DNA from: JAWVFN01 sp963696625
GTDB lineage: Bacteria; Actinomycetota; Thermoleophilia; Solirubrobacterales; 70-9
Direction: 5' to 3'
DNA: 64,000 nucleotides
Assembly (NCBI GenBank): GCA_963696625.1
Contig: CAVOKZ010000020.1
Coordinates: 1-64,000, forward strand
The stretch's first letter is position 1, and every line of letters starts with the position of its first letter. The translations under genes were made by a program, and so were the position numbers. Shown here in pieces: positions 37,023-45,036 of the stretch. The notes beneath the pieces are model-generated. The model worked only from the letters and a program-made list of their open reading frames with translations, searched no databases and had not been told where the DNA came from.

Positions 37023-37232
37023 ATGACCGCGAAGGAGAAAGTCCTGGAGCAGGCCCCACAGTGGACCGAGGAGCAGGCTGAGGCGGCGCTGGTCGCAGCC
37101 GAGGGCCGGGACGAACGAGCAAAGGTCGGCGAGGCGATCGCCGCCGGCTACCGCCGCGTGCCGCAGACCGCCGAAGAAGACGCTTGGGCTGAGGGCAACG
37201 CGCGCGAGGCCATCTCCCAAGAGCGTTGGTAG
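37023..37232 (+). CDS. Antitoxin of the MazEF-like pair
   Basis: A 69-residue helical acidic protein (MTAKEKVLEQAPQWTEEQAE, then RRVPQTAEEDAWAEGNARE). Size, position and 7-nt overlap with the MazF-like gene identify it as the antitoxin. The MTAKEK opening is shared with antitoxin-like proteins at 34987 and 58514. Confidence 0.8.
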   Translation: MTAKEKVLEQAPQWTEEQAEAALVAAEGRDERAKVGEAIAAGYRRVPQTAEEDAWAEGNAREAISQERW

Positions 37233-37537
37233 CTCGCGGCGAGGTCTGTTGGCTGGAGCTTGCAGAGGAGGGGCGTCGGCCGGTCCTGGTGCTCACCCGC
37301 GACGAAGCCATCCCAGCCCTGCGCAACGTGGTCGTCGCCCTGGTCACCCGGACGATCCGCGGGATCCCGAGCGAGGTACCGCTCGGCACCGCCGACGGCA
37401 TGGGCGAGGAGTGCGTAGTCAGTCTCGACAATCTCAGGACGGTTCCGAGGTCGCTCCTCACGTCGCGCATCACCAAGCTCCCTCCCGCCAAGATGGACGA
37501 GGTCTGCCGGGCGCTGAGCGCCGCGACCAACTGCTGA
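37226..37537 (+). CDS. mazF: MazF-like endoribonuclease toxin
   Basis: A 103-residue PemK/MazF-family mRNA interferase. The N-terminus RGEVCWLELAEEGRRPVLVL, followed by TRDEAIPAL, VVALVTRTIRGIPSEVPL, GMGEECVVSLDNLRTVPRSLL and CRALSAATNC, follows the actinobacterial MazF pattern closely. The start is TTG 37226 overlapping the antitoxin. It is the last gene before the tRNA-like attachment site. Confidence 0.92.
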   Translation: MVARGEVCWLELAEEGRRPVLVLTRDEAIPALRNVVVALVTRTIRGIPSEVPLGTADGMGEECVVSLDNLRTVPRSLLTSRITKLPPAKMDEVCRALSAATNC

Positions 37538-37644
37538 AACTTGGTCCCGAAATTGGTCCCGAACTCCCGACTTCTTGAAGCAATTGGGAGCAACTGAAAC
37601 CGCTCAGTAGAGCCAAACGCAACTCAGGACCTACGGATTGCCAC

Positions 37645-37688
37645 AACTCATAATCCGCCACGCGTTGGTTCGAATCCAACCCGGCCCA
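37645..37688 (+). repeat. 3'-half tRNA-Met copy, probable attachment site of the island
   Basis: Starts ACTCATAATCCG (anticodon loop of tRNA-Met) and runs through a T-arm GTTGG-TTCGAAT-CCAAC to CCGGCCCA, the tRNA 3' end. It lacks the 5' half. It is preceded, about 100 nt upstream, by ACTTGGTCCCGAAATTGGTC, which resembles the sequence at 30985 just past the intact tRNA. Together these bound a 6.7-kb segment. No integrase gene is left. Confidence 0.75.
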
Positions 37689-37692
37689 TTTT

Positions 37693-37716
37693 TTAACGGG
37701 GTCAGACCCCCTTAAC
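37693..37716. repeat. TTAAC-GGGGTC palindrome, copy 2
   Basis: TTAACGGGGTCAGACCCCCTTAA follows the tRNA fragment by 5 nt and precedes the right arm of the inverted duplication. Confidence 0.7.
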
Positions 37717-37818
37717 ACCGAGCCCTGCTTGACGCTCGGTCCTCGCGCGTTTGAGTCGCAAGCCAACGTCGGCTGAGTGCGCCTCCTCTTTGTGGTTGGA
37801 GTAGCGAATCCGTGTGAA

Positions 37819-38106
37819 TCAGGCCGCTGCGAGCGCCGGCGCCAGCTCGTCTGCGCTCGCCTCGACCGTTTCCGGGACCGTTACGACCAAGCGGCCGTCG
37901 CGCTCGAGGACGGTGCGAGCGTTGACGACAGTCAGCCCAACAATTCGCTGCGTTCCGGGCTCGAAGCGGACCAGGTGTCCCTCCGGGGTCTCCTCGCCCT
38001 CGCCTTCGGATGGCTCGCCGACATGCAGATAGAGGACGTCGCCGTCTGGGTCGTAGTCGGCGTGGTCGAAGACCAGCGGGCCGATGTGGATGTTCACGGT
38101 CTCCAT
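37819..38106 (-). CDS. DUF2283 family protein, putative antitoxin (inverted copy)
   Basis: 95 residues, essentially the same sequence as the 35863-36150 product, including ADYDPDGDVLYLHVGEPSEG. It should be intact and expressible. Its paired toxin is frameshifted, so this copy would act as an orphan antitoxin, or as the C-terminus of a toxin-antitoxin fusion frame that starts at 38415. Confidence 0.8.
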   Translation of the reverse strand: METVNIHIGPLVFDHADYDPDGDVLYLHVGEPSEGEGEETPEGHLVRFEPGTQRIVGLTVVNARTVLERDGRLVVTVPETVEASADELAPALAAA

Positions 38107-38415
38107 TGCTTGGGGTCCTTGCGCAGCGCCACCGCGGTGAGGATCCGCGCCGGCTCCTGCTCGTAGCTTACGACCACGAGCAGCCAGCGACTCGGGCCAA
38201 ACCCCGCTTCGGTAGTAGCGCCGCCGGCCGCCACGGGGATCGGGCTCGGTGTGCTCGGGGTCGGTGACCGTTCCAAGCACGTCATCCAAGCGGTCCTCCA
38301 GCTCGGGGTGGTCTCGCACGATCTTCTGGTTCCAGATACGCGCGAGCAGCACGACCGGGCGCGCATCCGGAGCCGCGATCTCCACCGAGTGTTCGGGGCT
38401 TTCGGCCACCGACAA
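38094..38415 (-). pseudogene. DUF4258-like toxin, inverted copy, frameshifted
   Basis: Matches the 35555-35875 toxin except for an extra T in GGGGTTTGGCCC near 38197 (GGGGTTGGCCC in the intact copy). The shift replaces the C-terminal half and runs the frame into the antitoxin gene, giving one fused 198-residue frame. If it is not a read error, this toxin copy is inactive. Confidence 0.8.
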
Positions 38416-38542
38416 GAGAGTGGCGCCTGGAGCGGCGGCTTTACGCTCTGTTAACGGGGTCAGACCCCCTTAACATACGGAAACGTGACTACGACATCCC
38501 GGCGAGAAGTCGCGGGCGAATGCTGGTCGCGACCGGCGCCGG

Positions 38543-38770
38543 TCAGCTGGCCTCTGCGATGGTCGGCCGCATGCGCGACGGCTCGCACGGCGTGTCGATC
38601 GCAGGTTCGCTCTGGGTGCTCGCGGTCAGCGCGTGGCTTGCCAGGAGCATCATCGCCACCGCGCTAAGGAGCGCGAGTGCGAGGGCAAGCCACAGACCGT
38701 TGCCGAGCGCATGCGCCAGGGCGGCGTCACCGCCACTCCCAAGCGTGCCGTAGAAGACGACGCCGACCAG
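38543..38770 (-). pseudogene. C-terminal fragment of a membrane transporter
   Basis: One minus frame reads GVVFYGTLGSGGDAALAHAL and then LWLALALALLSAVAMMLLAS, as in the last two helices of MFS (EmrB/QacA-like) drug exporters, with a polar tail ending at 38543. No upstream part remains; prfC begins immediately beyond. It is probably debris from insertion at the island edge. Confidence 0.5.
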
Positions 38771-38879
38771 TACGCGGCGGCGATGGCACAGAACAAGCCT
38801 GCGACACGGTCCCCCCGATAGCGCTCGGTGGGGGAGAAGTTGTCGCTTCCCGCGTTCCTCCCGACGCCCAAGGCGAGAA

Positions 38880-40488
38880 TCAGGCTCCGGCCAAGAAGGC
38901 GTCCAACGCCACATCCGGGTGGTCTTGGCTGAAGCGCTCGAAGCTCGAACTGATCGCGGAACACCGCCACCATGGTTCCGGCCTGATCCTCGAGGACGCT
39001 GCCCCGGGTCCACGCTCGAATTGCCTCTGCGCCCTCGTCGTCGATCCGCCGCGAGATTCGCCAGTCGACTGGCTCGAGCGCGATCTCGGCCCCGAACTCG
39101 TTCTGCATCCGGTAGGAGGCGACCTCGAATTGCATCGGCCCGATCCCCGCGAGGATCGGCGACTGTGGCCCGATCGCGGGCTCGTGAAAGACGTGGACCA
39201 CTCCCTCCTGAGCGAGTTGCTCGAGGCCGGCCCGGAACTGCTTGTAGCGCGCGTTGTCGCGACTTCGCGCCCGAGCAAACCGCTCCGGTGCCAGGACCCT
39301 GAAGACCGGAAAGCTCACCGGCTCTCCCGCGTGCACGGTGTCCCCGACGCGGAGGTCGCTCGAGGTCACAAGACCGACGACGTCTCCCGGATAGGCCCGA
39401 TCGATCGTCTGGCGCTCTTGGCCAAACAGCTCGTGCGCGTAGTTCATCGTCACCGTCTTGCCCGTCCGTGCGATGGTCGCCTGGGCGCCTCGCTCGAAGC
39501 GACCTGAGCAGACCCGCACAAAGGCCAACCGGTCGCGGTGCCGCGGATCCAGATTCGCCTGAAGCTTGAAGACCTGCCCCGAAAAGGGCGCGTCCAGGGG
39601 TCGAGCGCCGCCGTTTGAGGAGGGACGGGGGGAGGGGGCTGGGGCGAGCTTGACCAATGCGTGCAGCAGCAGGCGCACCCCGAAGTTCGAGAGCGCCGAG
39701 CCGAAGAAGACAGGGGTGGCGCTGCCGGAGAGGTACTCCGGCAGTGAGAGCCGGGCGCCGACCGCATCGAGCAGCGCCACCTCTTCCTCCGCAGATCGCC
39801 AGAGTTCGTCGCGATCGCCGACGGCCTCCGCCTGGACCCGTTCCTCTTGCGCGGGGGTGGACCCTCCGGGGGCGCGGGTGAAGCGATGAAAGCTGCCGTC
39901 GCGGCGGTCGATGACGCCACGGAAGCGATCCGCATCTCCGACGGGCCAGGTGACCGGAGCCGGCTTCAGGCCGAGCTCTCGTTCGATCTGGTCGAGCAGC
40001 GCGAGCGGCTCCTGCGACGGGCGGTCGAGCTTGTTGATGAAGGTGATCAGCGGGATTCGCCGCTCGCGAGCCACCTGGAACAGTTTCAGGGTCTGCTCCT
40101 CGATCCCCTTCGCCGCGTCGAGCAGCATCACCGCGGAGTCCGCTGCGGCGAGCACCCGAAAGGTGTCCTCGGAGAAGTCTCGGTGGCCGGGCGTATCGAT
40201 CAGGTTGAAGGTTGTGTCGAGGAACTCGAAGCGAAGAGCCGTCGAGGTCACCGAGATGCCCCGCTCGCGCTCGACCTCCATCCAGTCGGAGACGACGTCG
40301 CGGCGGTTTCGCCTCGCCCGCACCTGGCCCGCCTCAGCGACGGCTCCGGCGTAGAGCAGGAGCTTCTCCGTCAGCGTCGTCTTGCCGGCGTCCGGGTGGG
40401 AGATGATCGCGAAGGTGCGACGGCGGCTCGCGAGCTCGCTCGGAGACTCACCCCCGCCGGAGCCGTGGGTGGCTAGGGCATCGGCCAT
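38880..40488 (-). CDS. prfC: Peptide chain release factor 3, one apparent frameshift
   Basis: RF3 is the GTPase that recycles RF1/RF2 after termination. The joined length of about 535 residues fits. P-loop HPDAGKTTLTEKLL at 31-44, RGISVTSTALRF, FNLIDTPGHRDFSED, ITFINKLDRPS and the later domains (FGSALSNFGVRLLL, RTGKTVTMNYAHELFGQERQ) are all present. Near 38941 an extra base converts GAGCTC to GAAGCTC (plus strand), which throws off the last 25 residues; restoring it gives ERFSQDHPDVALDAFLAGA before the TGA. It lies 3 nt from the MerR gene. Confidence 0.92.
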
Positions 40489-40491
40489 GAC

Positions 40492-40917
40492 TCAGGCCGG
40501 GCTGGAACTCTTGTTGCGCCGCCGGTGCCGGCGCAGCTCGCTGCCGAGCTCGCCCGCGAACTTTTCCGCCGCCGCCAGGGTCCCGTGCAGCTCGCTGATC
40601 TTCTGCTTCGTCGCCTCGGCGAATCCGGCCAAGCGATCGAGGGCCTCCGAATGGGCGCGGGTGCCAAGCTCCCCGCTTGCCAGGCGATCTCGAGCATCAA
40701 GCAGATCGCGCATCTCCTGAACGGTGAAGCCGAGCGGCTTCATCTGCTTGATCAGCAGCAGACGGGCGATCTCCTCATCGCTGTAGAGGCGAAAGCCGCC
40801 CTCGGTGCGCTGGACCGGACGGACCAGGCCCTGCTCCTCGTAGTAACGCACCGTCCGAAGGGAGAGCTCCACCCGCTCCGCGACCTCCCCGATCTGATGC
40901 AGATGCTCCGCGTTCAC
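40492..40917 (-). CDS. MerR family transcriptional regulator
   Basis: A 141-residue protein with the winged-helix N-terminus HQIGEVAERVELSLRTVRYYEEQGLVRP, then GGFRLYSDEEIARLLLIKQMK and a dimerisation coiled coil. The effector-binding C-terminus lacks obvious cysteine metal ligands. It sits between rnj and prfC, 3 nt before prfC, and probably regulates it or forms part of the same unit. Confidence 0.88.
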   Translation of the reverse strand: MNAEHLHQIGEVAERVELSLRTVRYYEEQGLVRPVQRTEGGFRLYSDEEIARLLLIKQMKPLGFTVQEMRDLLDARDRLASGELGTRAHSEALDRLAGFAEATKQKISELHGTLAAAEKFAGELGSELRRHRRRNKSSSPA

Positions 40918-40926
40918 AACGGAAGG

Positions 40927-42594
40927 TCAGACCTCGACGACGACCGGCATGATCATCGGTCGCCGGCGCAGGCGCTTGTAGACAAACTTCGCGAGGTCGT
41001 TATGGAGGACCTGTTGCACGGCATCGGCCTCGTGGATATCCGCGTCCGCGGCCCTGTCGAGCGACTCCTCGACCGCCTCACGAACATCCTCGACGAAGGC
41101 CTCGGACCCCTCCTTGATCGGGATCCCGCGAAGGATCACGTCCGGCGGGTTGATCGACGCACCGTCCTGCTCGGAGACAGTCGCGACGATGACCACGATG
41201 CCGTCGGCCGAGAGCGCGCGGCGGTCTCGAAGCGCGCCCTCGGTCGGGTCGCCGAGCTCGATCCCGTCGACGAAGACCATGCCCGCCTGCTCCTTCTTGC
41301 CGAAGCGAGCACCCTTCGAGTCGATTTCCAGCGGCAGCCCGTTTTCACCGCAGAAGACGTTGTTGGGTGGGATGCCCACGGCCTCGCCGAGACCGGCGTG
41401 AAGGCGCAGGCGCCGGTGGTCGCCATGGACCGGCATGAGGTATTTGGGACGGGTTAGATTGAGCATGAGCTTCAGCTCCTCGCGGTGACCGTGGCCGGAG
41501 GTGTGGATCGGGGCGTCGCGAGCGGTGATGACCTCGCAGCCAACGTGCACGAGATGGTCGATGGTCTCGTTCACGGCGCGCTCATTTCCGGGAATCGAGT
41601 TCGCCGAGAAGACCACGGTGTCACCGCGCTTGAGGCGGACCTGCTTGTGCTCGCGATAGGCCATGCGCCGCAGCGCCGAGAGCGGCTCACCCTGCGAGCC
41701 GGTCGACATGATCACGAGCTCGTGGTCGGGGACGTTGTCGATCTTGCCCGGGTCGACCAGCTGTCGATCGTCGAAGCGGATATGCCCGAGGTCTCGACCG
41801 ATCTTCACGTTCTTGACCATCGAGCGTCCGAGTAGCGCGACTCGCCGACCGAGCGCGTCGGCGGCATCGACGACCTGTTGGACGCGATGGATGTTCGAGG
41901 CGAATGTGGTGACGACGATGCGCCCCTCGCGGCCGGAGAACACAGACTCCAGCGCCGGCCCGATGTCCGACTCCGAGGCGGCGAAGCCGGAGCGCTCGGC
42001 GTTGGTGGAATCGCCGCAGAGCAGAAGCAGCCCCTCGTCGCCAAATCGCGCCAGGCGGGACATGTCAGCCGGGCGCCCGTCGACCGGAGTCTGGTCGAAG
42101 CGATAGTCCCCGGTGAAGAGCACCGTCCCCAGCGGGGTCTTGAGCGCGATCGCGGCGGCGTCTGGAATCGAGTGGGTGAGGTGGACGTACTCGATCTCGA
42201 AGGGACCGGCGCGGTGCGTCTCTCCGGGCTCGACCTGCGTGACGGCGGTCCGCAGCTTGTGCTCATCGAGCTTCGACTTCGCCATCGCCGCGGTCAGCCG
42301 GCGGCCGTAGATTGCCGGAACGGCATCCGGGCCGAGCTCGCGCAGGACCCAGGGGAGCGCGCCGAGGTGGTCCTCGTGGCCGTGGGTGATCACGATCGCC
42401 TCGATCTGATCGCTGCGATCGCGCAGGTACTGGAAGTCGGGGAGGACGAGGTCGATGCCGTGCATCTCGGCCGTCGGAAACCGCACACCCGTGTCGACGA
42501 CGACGATTCGCCCGTCGTACTCGACCACGGTCATGTTCTTGCCGATCTCCCCGAGGCCGCCGAGGGGCAGGACGCGGAGTCTCGCCTTAGACAT
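40927..42594 (-). CDS. rnj: Ribonuclease J
   Basis: Metallo-beta-lactamase/beta-CASP exo- and endoribonuclease for mRNA decay and rRNA maturation. It has 555 residues. Metal site THGHEDHLGALP (H71-x-H-x-D-H76), LTHSIPDA, FTGDYRFD, beta-CASP motif HTSGHGHREEL and a later PVHGDHRRL. The C-terminal domain includes INPPDVILRGI. No neighbouring gene shares its function; it is the 5' gene of the minus-strand run rnj-merR-prfC. Confidence 0.95.
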   Translation of the reverse strand: MSKARLRVLPLGGLGEIGKNMTVVEYDGRIVVVDTGVRFPTAEMHGIDLVLPDFQYLRDRSDQIEAIVITHGHEDHLGALPWVLRELGPDAVPAIYGRRLTAAMAKSKLDEHKLRTAVTQVEPGETHRAGPFEIEYVHLTHSIPDAAAIALKTPLGTVLFTGDYRFDQTPVDGRPADMSRLARFGDEGLLLLCGDSTNAERSGFAASESDIGPALESVFSGREGRIVVTTFASNIHRVQQVVDAADALGRRVALLGRSMVKNVKIGRDLGHIRFDDRQLVDPGKIDNVPDHELVIMSTGSQGEPLSALRRMAYREHKQVRLKRGDTVVFSANSIPGNERAVNETIDHLVHVGCEVITARDAPIHTSGHGHREELKLMLNLTRPKYLMPVHGDHRRLRLHAGLGEAVGIPPNNVFCGENGLPLEIDSKGARFGKKEQAGMVFVDGIELGDPTEGALRDRRALSADGIVVIVATVSEQDGASINPPDVILRGIPIKEGSEAFVEDVREAVEESLDRAADADIHEADAVQQVLHNDLAKFVYKRLRRRPMIMPVVVEV

Positions 42595-42842
42595 GGCTCT
42601 GGGCCTGTCGGCGATCGTGAACGCCCCGGTTGTCCCGAGCGCCGATTCTCAGCGGAATAAGTTCAGTGGGCACCGGGATGAGCGTAATGAGCAGGATCGG
42701 ACGCGATCGTTTGGGCCGGGCGTGTGCAGGTCGCGAGTCAACCCTGACGTTAGGGTAGAGTGTAGGGCACGAAAGCGCACGTCGGCCTCGCTGGACGCGA
42801 CGCGGGGCCAAGGGACGAGTAAGACCAGGGAAAGGTGCGGGA

Positions 42843-43583
42843 ATGAAGTCCATGGCGGCGATCCTGATTTCGACGATCCTCGTGGCCGCTGGGTTGTTTG
42901 CGATCGACGATACGTCGGCCAAGAAGCGGCACCACAAACGCATCAAGGTCGGCGCGCTCATATCCCTCGCGGGCAACCCCGCGTTTAGCGGCACCGTGGT
43001 TGCTCGCCGCCGCTGTCAGCGCAATCGCTATATCCAGATCCGGCGTGCCTCCAACGGCGTGCTGATCGGCACGGCCGAGAGCAACGCCGCTGGCGCCTTC
43101 TCTCAGCCGAGCAGCTTTGGCGGGCACGCCTACGCGGTGGCGACCAGCAGGCCCATGGGCAGGCGGGTGAAGTGCAGGGCCGCGAGCTCGAGCCCGACAG
43201 CGATCGGTGCCGCCGACCTCGAGCTGGCCAAGGCAGCCGCGGGAACCGTCGCCGGGAGCCCGCGCTACGAGATAACTGTCACGAATCTGGGGCCAAGTTC
43301 CGCGGAAGACATCGTAATCACCGACAGCCCGCGCGCTGTTCCCGCGACCGGGGACTTCGACTTGGAGGGCGCGGAGTCCAGCCCCGGCTGCTCGCTCGCC
43401 ACCGGCATGATCACCTGTTCGGCGGGCCTGCTTGGCCCGGGCAAGTCGTTCACGCGAACGATCGTGCTCAGCTGCGGCGCCGGCACCGTCTCGTTCTTCA
43501 ATTCGGCATCGGTTGTGAGCACCGCGCCGGATCCCGCCGCGGCAAACAACACCGTGAGCGACGTCCCCTCGGCCCCCTGCTGA
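42843..43583 (+). CDS. Secreted protein with DUF11-type domain
   Basis: A 246-residue protein with signal peptide (SMAAILISTILVAAGLFA) and a basic Lys/His stretch. An N-terminal carboxypeptidase-regulatory-like fold (GALISLAGNPAFSGTVVARR, RASNGVLIGTAESNAAG) precedes a DUF11-like beta-sandwich (YEITVTNLGPSSAEDIVITD, SVVSTAPDPAAANNTVSD). It is probably a surface or secreted structural protein. Upstream, CCCTGACGTTAGGG (about 42742) is a palindrome close to a TAGAGT -10-like element. Confidence 0.75.
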   Translation: MKSMAAILISTILVAAGLFAIDDTSAKKRHHKRIKVGALISLAGNPAFSGTVVARRRCQRNRYIQIRRASNGVLIGTAESNAAGAFSQPSSFGGHAYAVATSRPMGRRVKCRAASSSPTAIGAADLELAKAAAGTVAGSPRYEITVTNLGPSSAEDIVITDSPRAVPATGDFDLEGAESSPGCSLATGMITCSAGLLGPGKSFTRTIVLSCGAGTVSFFNSASVVSTAPDPAAANNTVSDVPSAPC

Positions 43584-43603
43584 GTTCGACTCGAGGTTGG
43601 TAG

Positions 43604-43677
43604 AGCGGCCGCCCGGACTCGAACCGGGACTTCCAACCTGGGCGGCTGGCGGTGCTTCCACTCCGACCTCCGGCCGC
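43604..43677 (-). tRNA. Degenerate tRNA-Gly(CCC)-like sequence
   Basis: Exactly 74 nt with matched acceptor GCGGCCG/CGGCCGC, T-arm CCCGG-TTCGAGT-CCGGG and an anticodon stem CCAGC/GTTGG around CGCCCAG (anticodon CCC). However the residue before the anticodon is G instead of U, and the D-stem (GGTC against GCAC) is mispaired. So it is either a decayed tRNA, an integration scar or affected by sequence errors. It lies between the DUF11 gene and the second tRNA-Met fragment. Confidence 0.5.
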
Positions 43678-43912
43678 ACGCATCTGGGAGTGTGACGAAC
43701 GAACGTCCGCCATGGCCGGGCGCGACTCTCGTCGATCGCCGGCGAGGTGAGCCAGGTCCAAAGGGCGGGGTTCTGTGGGGCATCACTGATCGGTGTCCAT
43801 CTCGGACATCGTGTCCCGAGCGTGTCCCGAACTCCCGTAATCGGAGCGAACTGAGCGGATCTCATAGGCACGAAACGAAGCCAACGGGGCCCGAGCCGCC
43901 CCGCCTGACCGA

Positions 43913-43956
43913 AACTCATAATTCGCCACGCGTTGGTTCGAATCCAACCCGGCCCA
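43913..43956 (+). repeat. 3'-half tRNA-Met copy 2 with downstream hairpin
   Basis: AACTCATAATTCGCCACGCG followed by the T-arm GTTGG-TTCGAAT-CCAAC and CCGGCCCA. It closely matches the fragment at 37645. It is followed by AAAGCCTCGCAACGCGGGGC and TTT, a terminator-like hairpin (43959-43982). Tandem GTGTCCCGA units occur about 100 nt upstream, as at the other fragments. Confidence 0.7.
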
Positions 43957-44167
43957 TGAAAGCCTCGCAACGCGGGGCTTTCTGCTTGAAGGGAAATGGC
44001 CGGAGACCGACGGGTCGAGAATCCGTCGCTGGGGGTCCGCCAGGCCTACGCTGACCTCATCCCACCGACGGCGGCCGCGCGCCCCGCCAGGGAGGGGGAC
44101 GGGGCGCGCGAACCGTCGTTGTTCACGGCCGCCGCACCAGCTGGTCGTGAACGTGGGGGAGGGAGCT

Positions 44168-44935
44168 CTAGCTGCCGAACACCGCCACGGTGCCGACGAT
44201 GCAGGAGTCGCCGGCGAGGAACGGACCATCGCCGTCGGGCGGGGTGCCCTGCTTGGCGCCGGCACCGGAGGCCAGGCCGGTGATCCTGGTCCCATTGCTG
44301 GCTGCTGCCTGGAACTCCTCGTTGTTGGCCTCGGCGTCGAACGCGTTCGCGCCCGCGGATACGTTCGCCTCGAGCTCCCGGTCGTCCTCGCTGCTCGTCG
44401 GCTTCAGGTAGCCGCTCGTGTTGCTCGCGAAGTCGTCCGAGTCCTCGGTGCTGAGGATCGCGGTCCCTGTCGTGAGCTCGATGTAGGTGCGCTCGACGAC
44501 GTTGCCCGCCGCCTTGAAGCACTTGCCGTAGAACTTGAACGGCCCAACGGTGCCGAGTTCGACGCGCGGCGCCGAACCTTGATCAGCGGCCGCGGGGACG
44601 ACTCCGCCCTTGAACACCGCGACGAGCTGCATCTCCGAGTTGCCGACCGCGTTGCTGGCGATGTCGTTTGCGGCGATCGACGAATCGGCGATCTTCGGCG
44701 ACGTCACCGAGTTGGACGCGAGCTTGCCTTTCTTGACCGCGCCTGGAGCGATCTTGCCGGTGCGCACCGCGGCGCGGTGCAGGTCCTGCTTCTTGACCGC
44801 ACCCTTCGCGATGTCATTGGACTTGACCGAGTTGCGCCCCTTGAGCGCGTAGGCGCTGCCGCTGAGCGCCGCGAACAGCGCCACGACCGCGAGGACGGTC
44901 GCCGGCGACGGTGCCCGCTGGATGATCTTCGCCAT
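44168..44935 (-). CDS. Secreted repeat protein of the Solirubrobacterales KGAV type
   Basis: A 255-residue protein. A signal-anchor (VLAVVALFAALSGSAYA) is followed by short degenerate repeats such as SNDIAKGAVKKQDL, TGKIAPGAVKKGKL and SPKIADSSIAANDI, then a beta-rich C-terminal domain. Proteins with this head and repeat style are numerous in Thermoleophilia and presumably surface-associated. The strong AAAGGAG ribosome-binding site upstream of ATG 44935 fixes the start. The function is unknown. Confidence 0.75.
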   Translation of the reverse strand: MAKIIQRAPSPATVLAVVALFAALSGSAYALKGRNSVKSNDIAKGAVKKQDLHRAAVRTGKIAPGAVKKGKLASNSVTSPKIADSSIAANDIASNAVGNSEMQLVAVFKGGVVPAAADQGSAPRVELGTVGPFKFYGKCFKAAGNVVERTYIELTTGTAILSTEDSDDFASNTSGYLKPTSSEDDRELEANVSAGANAFDAEANNEEFQAAASNGTRITGLASGAGAKQGTPPDGDGPFLAGDSCIVGTVAVFGS

Positions 44936-45036
44936 GGAATTCTCCTTTCCGGCGGCGCTCGCCGCCGGTCTGTTTGCGTTTGCTGGCCTGCAAACAGGCG
45001 GCGGCCCGACCCGATGCGTGACGCGCGTTTCGCCGG

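Larger units (their letters stand above)
37743..38474 (-). repeat. Right arm of the 0.73-kb inverted duplication
   Basis: Reverse-oriented copy of 35497-36227, ending in the palindrome at 38450-38474. It differs by a few substitutions and short indels, one of which frameshifts the toxin gene. The central 1.5 kb between the arms holds the MazEF pair and the tRNA fragment. Confidence 0.9.

Noticed and set aside
37470..37766. Minus-strand frame containing WAGLDSNQRVADYEL
   Set aside because: Same artefact: it is the reverse translation of the tRNA-Met fragment at 37645, and it overlaps the end of mazF.
42750..43970. Long minus-strand frame starting MRGFHGPGWIRTNAWRI
   Set aside because: The GWIRTNA-type peptide is the translated 3' half of a tRNA read backwards, a known source of false genes. 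The frame also runs over the real DUF11 gene and the tRNA-like sequence.
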